Shown here: piece after piece, positions 1-8,022 of the stretch | Position numbering within the stretch: the stretch's first letter is position 1 | Layout of the letters: each line of letters begins with the position of its first letter | Assembly: GCF_029360775.1 (NCBI RefSeq) | Contig: NZ_JARKMZ010000042.1 | Location: 57,878 to 121,877 of the forward strand | Direction: 5' to 3' | From: Daejeonella sp. H1SJ63 | GTDB lineage: Bacteria > Bacteroidota > Bacteroidia > Sphingobacteriales > Sphingobacteriaceae | Length of the DNA: 64,000 nucleotides | The notes under the pieces: model-generated | Told to the model about the DNA's origin: nothing | Seen by the model: only the letters and a program-made list of their open reading frames with translations | Database searches by the model: none | Program-made: the position numbers and the translations under genes

Positions 1-1
1 C

Positions 2-343
2 TATACAGTTACAACTAAGTTTTTCGCAATTGCTAATGATAAGAGCTTTGTTGCCAATCCTAAAGACGGTTCCAGACATAATCGTGGCTGTGCCATTGAC
101 CTCACCCTGATCAATCTTAAAACCGGAAAGGAACTGGCAATGCCGACCCCTTACGATAGCTTTGCTCCTGAAGCCGCATCTGATTTTAAAAATCTTCCGG
201 AAGAAGTGATTAAAAACAGAGAACTACTGCAGACTGTGATGGAAAAAAATAATTTCAGGGTGCTGAACAATGAATGGTGGCACTTTGATTTTATCGGCTG
301 GAGAAACTTCGAGCTGATGGATATCCCTTTTGAGGATCTTTAA
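2..343 (+). CDS. D-alanyl-D-alanine dipeptidase (VanX/DdpX type, M15D), 5'-truncated
   Basis: The reading frame is open from base 2, so the start lies outside the window and only the C-terminal 113 residues are visible. The motif SRHNRGCAID (bases 71-100) supplies the His and Asp zinc ligands of the M15 fold, and EWWHFDF (from base 272) supplies the catalytic Glu and third His ligand. The family hydrolyses D-Ala-D-Ala or related peptidoglycan dipeptides. In species without vancomycin clusters these enzymes usually recycle cell-wall peptides. The stop overlaps the end of the convergent PLP enzyme by 4 bases. Family is clear; the exact substrate is inferred. Confidence 0.9.
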   Translation, partial: YTVTTKFFAIANDKSFVANPKDGSRHNRGCAIDLTLINLKTGKELAMPTPYDSFAPEAASDFKNLPEEVIKNRELLQTVMEKNNFRVLNNEWWHFDFIGWRNFELMDIPFEDL

Positions 344-1353
344 GATTTAAAATCATTGATCAGATTGGCCAGAATACCCAATTCTTCTGCTGTATGAATA
401 CTGCTGATTACGATGCGGTGCAGCGATTTACCTTTCGGGTCGGGATAAGGAAAAGATGAAAAGTTTATACCATTTTTCGAAAGATGTATAGCCAGCTGAT
501 CATCCGGGACTAAAAACACCGGAAAGTCGGGTATAAAGAACAACTTCTCCTTAGAAATCAGCAGATCTGTGAACAATCTTAAATTATGGCGCAGTTTCTT
601 CAACTCATTGGAATAAATACTCCCGGCATTCGTAAAAGCAAATAATGCCCCGGGTGAAGGAGGTGAACTTCCTGCATAAACAGGCGTGTTTCGTAATTCC
701 TGAATTGTATCTATGTCGCTTAGAATAATTCCTGCATCTGTACCTAATGCCTTAGCCAATGAAGAAATTACAATGGTTTTGATGTTTACCAGATCAGGCA
801 ATCTTTTAAAGACTCCCTCCCCGTTTTCGCCGGTGATGCCGATGCCATGGGAATCGTCTACCAAAAGCACCGGATTGCGAGATGGATCAATCTTTTTAAG
901 CCAGCTGAAATCATAAATTTCAGGAATCAAATTATTGACTGAATTACTGATGATCATACATGGCTCTGAAGAACTGTTAACCCTGTGAACTGTTTGTTCT
1001 GCCCAGTCACTGAACTTCATCTTCGGTGGATTCGAAATTCCAGGCCAGAGTGCCGGATGTGTTTCGGGTGCATAGATCAGTTCATGAGAAGGGCTGTAAT
1101 TCTGAACAACAAGCTGTGCTGACAAATATCCGCTGGATACAAGAATAGAATCTCCGGCTCCAAATCGTTTTGCAGCTGCATTTTCAGCAATCGAAAAAAT
1201 ATCAAGCGTTATATTATTGTTTCTGGATGCTCCATGATTTACACCATAGATCTCCATTCCCCTGATGAAAAGTTTTCTGAATTCTTCGTTATGAGGCATC
1301 CCCAGATAGGCAGTACCGCCAAAAAAGAGTGAAATATTAGTTTGCTGCTGCAT
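340..1353 (-). CDS. PLP-dependent alpha-oxoamine synthase-like (BioF/KBL fold) enzyme
   Basis: A 337-residue fold-type I PLP enzyme. Asp-Asp-Ser-His-Gly (166-170) matches the cofactor-binding DxxH region, and Lys201 in SSLAKALG is the expected Schiff-base lysine. The sequence resembles 8-amino-7-oxononanoate synthase and 2-amino-3-ketobutyrate ligase but is about 50 residues shorter, missing part of the usual N-terminal arm. No other biotin-synthesis gene is nearby, so a BioF role should not be assumed. It lies between a D-Ala-D-Ala dipeptidase and a PBP4-like enzyme, which suggests amino-acid or cell-wall peptide metabolism. The ATG start is followed by a normal core; substrate unknown. Confidence 0.8.
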   Translation of the reverse strand: MQQQTNISLFFGGTAYLGMPHNEEFRKLFIRGMEIYGVNHGASRNNNITLDIFSIAENAAAKRFGAGDSILVSSGYLSAQLVVQNYSPSHELIYAPETHPALWPGISNPPKMKFSDWAEQTVHRVNSSSEPCMIISNSVNNLIPEIYDFSWLKKIDPSRNPVLLVDDSHGIGITGENGEGVFKRLPDLVNIKTIVISSLAKALGTDAGIILSDIDTIQELRNTPVYAGSSPPSPGALFAFTNAGSIYSNELKKLRHNLRLFTDLLISKEKLFFIPDFPVFLVPDDQLAIHLSKNGINFSSFPYPDPKGKSLHRIVISSIHTAEELGILANLINDFKS

Positions 1354-1420
1354 TTTTAATTTATTTCAGTTTGTTTGCCTGCATGATGTGCTTTTCTGTA
1401 CCGTCTGGTAATGACTTGTG

Positions 1421-1428
1421 CAAACTTA
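1421..1428 (-). promoter_or_regulatory. Candidate -7 element upstream of the PLP enzyme
   Basis: On the minus strand the octamer reads TAAGTTTG, an exact match to the Bacteroidota -7 consensus TAnnTTTG, about 67 bases before the PLP-enzyme start. No clear -33 TTTG is visible, so it is only a candidate. Confidence 0.35.
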
Positions 1429-1464
1429 AAAGCAGTATAATGACGTAAAACAGCTTCATTAAAA

Positions 1465-2778
1465 TCAATAATTTTGATGAATCCAGGTAATTACTTTTTC
1501 CATTTCAGCCCTTACATCTGCAGTTGCTGCAGTAAAATTATTATTCATAAACGAAAAGATAAGCTTCCGGCCATTGCCGGTGATCAGATATCCGGTCAGG
1601 TTATGATTATTGGAAAGGCTACCGGTTTTGGCAAAAACAAATGGCTTCTCAGATTTATACAGGTTTCTTAATGTCCCGGTCTTTCCGCCCTGAGGTAAAA
1701 GATCAAAAAGCCTGTTTTCATTACCTGCCTCATCGTAAATTTTTTCGCAGAGCTTTACCATACTTCTGGGGGTAAAAAGATTTTGCCGTGAAAGTCCGGA
1801 ACCGTCAACCCATAACGCTTTATCAGGCAAATCATTCAAATAATTTTTTAACATATAATCAATAACCACAGATGTTTTCATTTCCATTCCTCTTGATGCT
1901 GCAATATTCAACAGGATTTGTTCGGCGATGAAATTATCGCTGGGGAGCAGCATATGTTTGTAAAGTGTATCTGAGGGAATGCTAAACCATGTTTTAACAT
2001 CTGCAGGTACCTTCATACTTATAAAACCCGAATAATTGGGGAGATTTTGCTGCAGCAAATCACTGACCAGCTCAGTGCTTACTTTAAATGGAACTATCTG
2101 ACTAAACCCCGAAGGAGCCTCAGCCTTCGGTTGAAAAAATTCATTACTCAGTAAATCACGTCTGATACGGAACCTTCCTGCAGGTGCTGAAACTTCAGTA
2201 TTTAACCTGAAAGCGGGCGAATTAAAAGTGGGGTTTGTGCGAATACCCTGTTCATTTTTGCTGAAACGAACGATATTGCCATATACCGGAAGCTCAGACA
2301 TTTCTGGCTGATAATATTCATTATAATCATCATAAGTCCAGCCCACACCATAAAAATCGCCTGTAAACCTGCCTGCCGACCAGTAGATCTTCTTTCGGGA
2401 AGCATTCAGCTTCTTTAAAACAGGCTGACTTGCAAAATCGGAGTTTAAAAACCCTGGATCACCGGTACCCCAAATAATCAGGGAATCGCCCCGTTCTACA
2501 TAATTCAAACCGGCGATGGAATCTTTAAGTAATTTTAATCCTGCGTAAAATGTAAACAATTTGGTATTCGAAGCAGGAGTAAAATGTTTGTCGCTGTTCT
2601 GCCCTGCAATCATTTTCCTGTTCTTAAGATCATACAAGGCAAAACCCGTAAAATGCTCATTCAGAACATCCGACTGACGGAGCATTCTCAGAATCTTTGA
2701 AGGTCTTATTTTTTTGGCACTTAACCCTTCAGAATTGCAAAATATAATCAGGACTATAAAAACATACTTTATTTTCAT
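1465..2778 (-). CDS. dacB: D-alanyl-D-alanine carboxypeptidase/endopeptidase, PBP4 family (S13)
   Basis: A 437-residue penicillin-binding protein with all three active-site boxes: SxxK at Ser70-Asn-Thr-Lys73, SDN at 280-282, and KTG at 384-386 (a second KTG at 366-368 is probably not the catalytic box). Residues 1-21 form a signal peptide ending near LSA, so the enzyme acts in the periplasm, trimming or cleaving D-Ala peptide bonds of peptidoglycan. Length fits the compact Bacteroidota DacB. The start codon directly abuts a 132-bp intergenic repeat (2779-2910) whose only other clear copy lies before the pirin gene. Its role fits the neighbouring dipeptidase. Confidence 0.93.
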   Translation of the reverse strand: MKIKYVFIVLIIFCNSEGLSAKKIRPSKILRMLRQSDVLNEHFTGFALYDLKNRKMIAGQNSDKHFTPASNTKLFTFYAGLKLLKDSIAGLNYVERGDSLIIWGTGDPGFLNSDFASQPVLKKLNASRKKIYWSAGRFTGDFYGVGWTYDDYNEYYQPEMSELPVYGNIVRFSKNEQGIRTNPTFNSPAFRLNTEVSAPAGRFRIRRDLLSNEFFQPKAEAPSGFSQIVPFKVSTELVSDLLQQNLPNYSGFISMKVPADVKTWFSIPSDTLYKHMLLPSDNFIAEQILLNIAASRGMEMKTSVVIDYMLKNYLNDLPDKALWVDGSGLSRQNLFTPRSMVKLCEKIYDEAGNENRLFDLLPQGGKTGTLRNLYKSEKPFVFAKTGSLSNNHNLTGYLITGNGRKLIFSFMNNNFTAATADVRAEMEKVITWIHQNY

Positions 2779-2910
2779 CCGTTTATTTTTTTGTTTTTTA
2801 ATGGTGATGAACCTGCCTGCGGCAAGCAGGCCTACCTGCCGGTAGGCAGATCATGTTTTGATAATCATACCCCCGGCGAAGGGATTAACAAAATTATGAT
2901 GGTTTCATAT
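2779..2910 (-). repeat. Leader repeat, copy A (before dacB)
   Basis: Homologous to copy B at 12942-13094. Seen on the plus strand, both run from the CAT of a minus-strand start codon through a T-rich stretch, TGATGAA, GC-rich palindromic units (here stem CCTACC-TGCC-GGTAGG), a C-run/G-run block, and end in ATGATGGTTTCATAT. The two ends are well conserved while the palindromic middle differs in length and sequence. It resembles a REP-like or small non-autonomous element, or a shared promoter/leader. Confidence 0.75.
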
Positions 2911-3125
2911 CAAGATTAAAAAAGACATACTATCTCCCCAATAAGAAGGAAATAAATGTAAAAGATAAGTTATAAAGCCTAAAATTAGCAAAGAATTATC
3001 GAATGCTATTTGCCATTCATTGACAATGATCAGAAATCCTTGATAAATAATCGGTTGTAGCCGCGTAACTTGTTAAGCTTTTTTTAGTCTTTTTAATACC
3101 AATCGCTCTTAAAAGTAGCAGGTCA
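2911..3125. other. Intergenic spacer, no gene seen
   Basis: AT-rich sequence between the leader repeat and the aspartyl protease. I find no ORF with a plausible protein, no clear hairpin terminator and no exact TAnnTTTG in the plus direction. It must contain the promoters of the two divergent genes. Confidence 0.5.
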
Positions 3126-4352
3126 TTGAGAAAATCCATTTTCATATCGGTATGTTTTCTTTTGCTGCACATCAAGGTGCATGCACAGAAGTTTGAGTTT
3201 AACGGAAATAAGAAGCGGGAAACAATTTCTTTTAGGATGATCAAAAATCTGATGATCATTCCTCTGACAATCAATGGAAAAGGGCCGTTTAACTTTGTAC
3301 TGGATACAGGTGTAGGACTTATGATCATCTCTGATCCGAGACTGATAGATTCTTTACAGATTTCAAATCTGAAAAGCATAAAAATCTCCGGACTTGGAGA
3401 GGGCGAAGACTTAAGCGCCTATATTAGTCCGGGCATTGAACTGGCCTTGGAAAGTACAAAAGCCGAAAATATTTCTGCAGCTGTACTTAAAACCGACGTC
3501 TTTGAGCTCTCAAATTATGCCGGTATCAACATCCATGGACTGATTGGTTATGAATTTTTCAATAGTTTTATTGTCCGTATAAATTTCATAAACAATACCC
3601 TTACCCTATTCCGGCCCGAAACCAATCATGTTCCACGAAAGGGTTTTAGAATACCAATTAGTATTGAAGAAAGGAAGCCTTATGTCATTTCAGAAATAGT
3701 ATTGGAATCGGGAGAGAAACTTACAGGAAAATTCATAATTGATACGGGTGCCGGCCATCCGGTTTCACTTGAAACAAACGACGGCGTTCCATTTAAATTA
3801 CCCGAAAATAAAATTAATGCTAATCTGGGAATTGGCCTTACCGGCCCGATTAATGGATATGTTGGCAGGATCAAATCCCTGAAAATTGGAAAATATATAC
3901 TTGAGGATGTAATTACGGCTTTCCCTGATCACAAGGATCTTTCGTCTGGAATATATCCTGTAAGCAGAAACGGGAATATGGGTATTGCTGTACTCAAAAG
4001 GTTCAATGTGGTGTTCGATTACCACCGATCTTCAATATATATTAAACCATCTTTTAAGCATAAAGAGCCTTTTGAACATGACATGACAGGTATGGAGCTC
4101 AGCTCGGCAGGTGACAATTTTGAAAAGCTGATTATTAACAGGGTTGAGCCAAACTCATCAGCAGATATTGCAGGCCTTGAAAAAGGGGATGAAATTTTAG
4201 CAATTAATTTCAAGCCTGTCAGTGAAATGAAAGAAAATGAAATTGAAAACATGTTCAAACCCGGAGATGAAAGAAATTTTGTAATCGATATTATCCGGAC
4301 AAGTTCAAAAACAATTGAAAGGGTTATTCTTAGGCTAAAAAAGAGAATATAA
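3126..4352 (+). CDS. Exported aspartyl protease-like protein with C-terminal PDZ domain
   Basis: 408 residues. The signal peptide (1-21, ending VHAQ) is in frame only if translation starts at TTG 3126; the nearby ATG in the region is out of frame and the next in-frame Met is residue 38. Two retropepsin-type DTG motifs occur, Asp60-Thr-Gly and Asp206-Thr-Gly, each in a hydrophobic-FxxDTG context, so one chain may carry both halves of an aspartyl protease active site. Residues about 310-405 form a PDZ domain (NSSADIAGLEKGDEILAIN), suggesting peptide recognition. Location is probably periplasm or cell surface. Substrates are unknown. Confidence 0.85.
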   Translation: MRKSIFISVCFLLLHIKVHAQKFEFNGNKKRETISFRMIKNLMIIPLTINGKGPFNFVLDTGVGLMIISDPRLIDSLQISNLKSIKISGLGEGEDLSAYISPGIELALESTKAENISAAVLKTDVFELSNYAGINIHGLIGYEFFNSFIVRINFINNTLTLFRPETNHVPRKGFRIPISIEERKPYVISEIVLESGEKLTGKFIIDTGAGHPVSLETNDGVPFKLPENKINANLGIGLTGPINGYVGRIKSLKIGKYILEDVITAFPDHKDLSSGIYPVSRNGNMGIAVLKRFNVVFDYHRSSIYIKPSFKHKEPFEHDMTGMELSSAGDNFEKLIINRVEPNSSADIAGLEKGDEILAINFKPVSEMKENEIENMFKPGDERNFVIDIIRTSSKTIERVILRLKKRI

Positions 4353-4415
4353 AATTTAAAAAATCACTTTTACTCTGAAATGAATGAATTTCTATCCTTT
4401 AGTCAGAGCAAATTA

Positions 4416-4423
4416 TAAATTTG
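4416..4423 (+). promoter_or_regulatory. Candidate -7 element for the metalloprotease gene
   Basis: TAAATTTG matches TAnnTTTG exactly, 38 bases before the ATG at 4461, a suitable leader length. The -33 region (CCTTTAG) is only a loose match. Confidence 0.45.
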
Positions 4424-4460
4424 TAAATTCCTAAATAATTAACCAATAATTAAATTAAGT

Positions 4461-6968
4461 ATGACAAATAAGCTACGCAAGCTCCGGTTCGCGGCATTGA
4501 CTGCATTGGCAATTGCATCCAGTCTGAACAATTTACAGGCTCAGGACCGAAAAAAGGGTAATGCTCCGGCTCCGGAAGCTGCTAAACCGGTAACACCCCC
4601 GGCACCTTCTGCTCCAAAGAGTGGAATAAAACCCTATAAAGAGGTCATCACGGATAAAGCAAAGACAGATAATGGATTATTCAAGGTACATCGACTGGAT
4701 GGTAAATATTTCTTTGAGATTCCTGATTCTTTGTTCAATCGTGAAATGCTGGTAGTTACAAGATATTCCAAAGCACCAGCTGTTGACGGCACCTATGGTG
4801 GTGAAGAACTAAATGAGCAAATCTGGAAATGGCAGAAGAGGGATAAGCAGGTATTTATCAGGGTTCCGTCTTACAGAAATATCGCTGCAGAGAATTCAGA
4901 TATGCTTCAGTCTGTTAAAAACTCCAATCTCGATGCAGTACTTTCCTCCTTCGATATCAAAGCGATCAACAGGGATTCAAATTCTGTTGTAATCGATGTC
5001 ACCGACCTCTATGCAAAAGATGTACAGTCGCTTGGATTACCGCAACAGGTAAGAACTCAATATAAAATAACCACGATGGATGAAAGCCGTACCTATGTGG
5101 ATACGATAAAGTCTTACCCTGTCAATATTGAAGTCCGCTCATTAAAAACTTATCGTGCAACTGATCCTCCGGGTGATAAAACTTTGGGCTCAATGACGGT
5201 TGAGATTCATAACTCCATGTTATTGCTACCAAAGGTTCCTTTCAAACCACGTTTTTCGGATGATAGAGTGGGATTTTTCGGACAAAGCCAGACTGATTAC
5301 GGACTGGATGCTCAAAAAGCACAGGTAACCCGTTATATCCACCGCTGGAAGCTGGAACCTAAAGATCCCGAAGCATATAAGCGCGGTGAGCTGGTTGAAC
5401 CTAAAAAACAAATTGTTTACTATATCGATCCTGCAACCCCGGTAAAATGGAGACCGTATCTGATTGATGGTGTTAAGGATTGGAATGCAGCCTTTGAAGC
5501 AGCAGGCTTTAAGAATGCAATTACAGCTCTTGAACCACCAACTAACGATCCGGACTGGTCGCCGGAAGATGCGCGTTATTCAGTAATCCGATATTTTGCG
5601 TCAAATATCGCCAATGCTTACGGTCCGCATATTTCAGATCCCCGTTCAGGTGAGATTATGGAATCTGATATTGGCTGGTATCACAATGTGATGAACCTTC
5701 TTCGTAACTGGTTTTTCGTACAAACTGCCGCGATCAATCCTGAAGCAAGAAATCCTAAATTCAAAGACGAGCTGATGGGCCAGCTTATCCGGTTTGTTTC
5801 ATCGCATGAAGTTGGACATACTCTTGGTCTGCCTCATAACTTTGGATCCAGCGTTGCCTATCCGGTAGACTCATTACGCTCAGCATCATTCACAAAAAGA
5901 ATGGGAGGAACAGCACCATCCATCATGGATTATGCCCGTTTCAATTATATCGCTCAGCCCGGAGATGAGGGTGTAGTTTTATACCCGGGTATTGGCGAAT
6001 ACGATAAATGGGCGGTTAAATGGGGATATAGCTGGTTCGACAATAAAACTCCGGAAGAAGAGGCTGCCATTCTCAATAAATGGACAATTGAAAGAGCAGG
6101 CAAGCCTGTTTATTTCTACGGTCAGCAAACCGGAAATCCGATTGATCCGCGTGCTCAGTCTGAAGACCTTGGCGATGATGCAATGAAAGCATCTGCATAC
6201 GGAATTGCCAACCTGAAACGTATACTTCCAAACATTGAAAAATGGACCTATGAGGAAGGAAAACCTTATGATAACCTAAAAGAAATTCATGGTGAAATTT
6301 TAGGTCAGTGGAACCGCTACATGGGCCATGTGCGCTCAAACATTGGAGGTATATACGAAAACGATAAGACCTATGAACAAAAAGGGCCGGTTTATACTCA
6401 TGTAGCCAAAGCAAAACAAAAGGAAGCCGTAAAATTCCTGAACGATAATGCTTTCAAAACACCGGTATGGATGCTTGATGCAAGCATTCTGAACAAATTT
6501 GACAATGCCGGGATCGTTGACCGTATACGCAGAACTCAGGTTGGTGTATTAAACGGAATACTTGATTTTGGCCGCTTAACCCGCGTAATTGACAATTCGG
6601 CGAAAAACGGTGATGCGGCATATGATATGGCCGAGTTATTTTCAGATCTGCGTAATGGTATCTGGTCTGAATTAAAGACCGGGGCTAACCTGGATACTTA
6701 TCGTCGTAATCTGCAAAGAGCTTATATCGAAAGAATGGCCTTTCTGTTAACTGCCGATGAAACACCGGTTCCTCCGCAGTTTGCTGCATTCGCAGGTCCT
6801 CAGATGGATGTTTCTCAATCAGACATCCGTCCGATGGCCAGACAGGAACTTAAAACTCTGTCTGCTCAGGTAAAATCTGCCCTTTCAAAATATTCTAATC
6901 CGGTACTGCGATCACATCTTGAAGATGTACTGGCAAGAATTGAAGAAACCCTGGATCCGAAAAAATAA
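4461..6968 (+). CDS. Secreted zinc-dependent metalloprotease (DUF5117/DUF4953 type)
   Basis: 835 residues with a signal peptide (cleavage near LQAQ, residue 28) followed by a Pro/Ala-rich linker. The extended zinc motif HEVGHTLGLPH spans residues 449-459, giving three His ligands and catalytic Glu450 of the metzincin type. A Met in SIMDYARFNY shortly after may form the Met-turn. N-terminal DUF5118/5117-like domains and a C-terminal DUF4953-like domain are the usual architecture of this Bacteroidota family, whose physiological substrates are not established. A strong terminator follows at 6986-7018, so it is probably the end of a transcript. Confidence 0.9.
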   Translation: MTNKLRKLRFAALTALAIASSLNNLQAQDRKKGNAPAPEAAKPVTPPAPSAPKSGIKPYKEVITDKAKTDNGLFKVHRLDGKYFFEIPDSLFNREMLVVTRYSKAPAVDGTYGGEELNEQIWKWQKRDKQVFIRVPSYRNIAAENSDMLQSVKNSNLDAVLSSFDIKAINRDSNSVVIDVTDLYAKDVQSLGLPQQVRTQYKITTMDESRTYVDTIKSYPVNIEVRSLKTYRATDPPGDKTLGSMTVEIHNSMLLLPKVPFKPRFSDDRVGFFGQSQTDYGLDAQKAQVTRYIHRWKLEPKDPEAYKRGELVEPKKQIVYYIDPATPVKWRPYLIDGVKDWNAAFEAAGFKNAITALEPPTNDPDWSPEDARYSVIRYFASNIANAYGPHISDPRSGEIMESDIGWYHNVMNLLRNWFFVQTAAINPEARNPKFKDELMGQLIRFVSSHEVGHTLGLPHNFGSSVAYPVDSLRSASFTKRMGGTAPSIMDYARFNYIAQPGDEGVVLYPGIGEYDKWAVKWGYSWFDNKTPEEEAAILNKWTIERAGKPVYFYGQQTGNPIDPRAQSEDLGDDAMKASAYGIANLKRILPNIEKWTYEEGKPYDNLKEIHGEILGQWNRYMGHVRSNIGGIYENDKTYEQKGPVYTHVAKAKQKEAVKFLNDNAFKTPVWMLDASILNKFDNAGIVDRIRRTQVGVLNGILDFGRLTRVIDNSAKNGDAAYDMAELFSDLRNGIWSELKTGANLDTYRRNLQRAYIERMAFLLTADETPVPPQFAAFAGPQMDVSQSDIRPMARQELKTLSAQVKSALSKYSNPVLRSHLEDVLARIEETLDPKK

Positions 6969-6985
6969 AGATTTCAGAAGGTTGT

Positions 6986-7018
6986 AGCCCCATTCTTTCA
7001 TCAGAATGGGGCTTTTTT
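6986..7018 (+). terminator. Rho-independent terminator after the metalloprotease
   Basis: Perfect 11-bp stem AGCCCCATTCT / AGAATGGGGCT with a 6-base loop, followed directly by a T run. Confidence 0.9.
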
Positions 7019-7034
7019 ATTGATTTTTAATCAA

Positions 7035-7042
7035 TAAATTTG
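7035..7042 (+). promoter_or_regulatory. Candidate -7 element for the glycosidase gene
   Basis: TAAATTTG matches TAnnTTTG exactly, 17 bases before the ATG at 7059 and just after the preceding terminator. The implied untranslated leader is very short. Confidence 0.4.
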
Positions 7043-7058
7043 CTGAATAATTATCCTT

Positions 7059-7919
7059 ATGAAATCGCTCTTCTTTTCTGTTTTACTAACAGCAGGCTTA
7101 AGCCTCTCACTTTTTGCACAATCAGATTCTCTTTCAGCAATAAATGCAAACTGGAAAAAGGAAAAAATTGCTCCCGGCGTTCATTTAAAGACATTCTGGT
7201 TTAACAAAACTTTATTTAATTCCAATCAAAATGTGAGCATTCTGGAAATCAAACAAAAGAAGAAACTGGAATTTGATTTGGGCTATGAGCCTAAAAAGCT
7301 TATTCCAACGAGTGAATATGGCAAAAGGTCAAGTGCAATTGCTGCAATGAACGGTACATTCTTTGATATAGCAAAAGGAGGCTCAGTAGACTATATAAAA
7401 TCTGACGGTAAAGTCATCAATGAAAACCGTTTGGGTAAATCAAACACAAGAGCAGTTCATCAAAAATCTGCTTTGACAATAAAAAACGGAAAACTGAGTA
7501 TTGCCAAATGGAACGGACAGGAAAACTGGGAAAACTCGCTCGATGCAGATGATATCATGGTTAGCGGGCCGCTCCTCATCATGGATGGGATAAGTGAAAG
7601 TCTGGATACGAACAATACATTTAATAAAACGCGTCACCCAAGAACCGCGGTCGCTGTCACAAAAAACAAAAGAATTCTTTTAATTACTGTGGATGGAAGA
7701 AATGAAAATTCTGCGGGAATGAGCCTCTTTGAATTAAGCAAATTGATGCGGTGGATTAATGCGGTTGATGCGGTTAACCTGGATGGGGGCGGTTCAACAG
7801 CATTGTGGATCCATAACTATGGCGAAAACGGTATAGTTAACTACCCTTCTGATAATAAAAAATGGGATCATAATGGTGAACGTAAAGTTGCCAATGTAGT
7901 CTTACTCAAAAAAAGATAA
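7059..7919 (+). CDS. Phosphodiester glycosidase (NAGPA/DUF2233) family protein
   Basis: 286 residues with an N-terminal signal peptide (MKSLFFSVLL to LFAQ). The middle and C-terminus match the domain of mammalian N-acetylglucosamine-1-phosphodiester alpha-N-acetylglucosaminidase: AAMNGTFFD, RTAVAV followed by LITVDGR, and the hallmark NLDGGGSTALW. Such proteins cleave sugar-1-phosphodiesters; bacterial relatives are exported and probably act on cell-surface or environmental glycans. It stands between a terminator and the DUF4175 operon, so it appears to be transcribed alone. Exact substrate unknown. Confidence 0.88.
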   Translation: MKSLFFSVLLTAGLSLSLFAQSDSLSAINANWKKEKIAPGVHLKTFWFNKTLFNSNQNVSILEIKQKKKLEFDLGYEPKKLIPTSEYGKRSSAIAAMNGTFFDIAKGGSVDYIKSDGKVINENRLGKSNTRAVHQKSALTIKNGKLSIAKWNGQENWENSLDADDIMVSGPLLIMDGISESLDTNNTFNKTRHPRTAVAVTKNKRILLITVDGRNENSAGMSLFELSKLMRWINAVDAVNLDGGGSTALWIHNYGENGIVNYPSDNKKWDHNGERKVANVVLLKKR

Positions 7920-8022
7920 TCAGCAAGCAGCCGTTTCTGCTCTTATACTTTCAGGCTTAGTACGTTAAACTTAAGTAATAATTTCGCTAAATTCATGTTT
8001 ATAATTGACGTGATTAGAAAAC

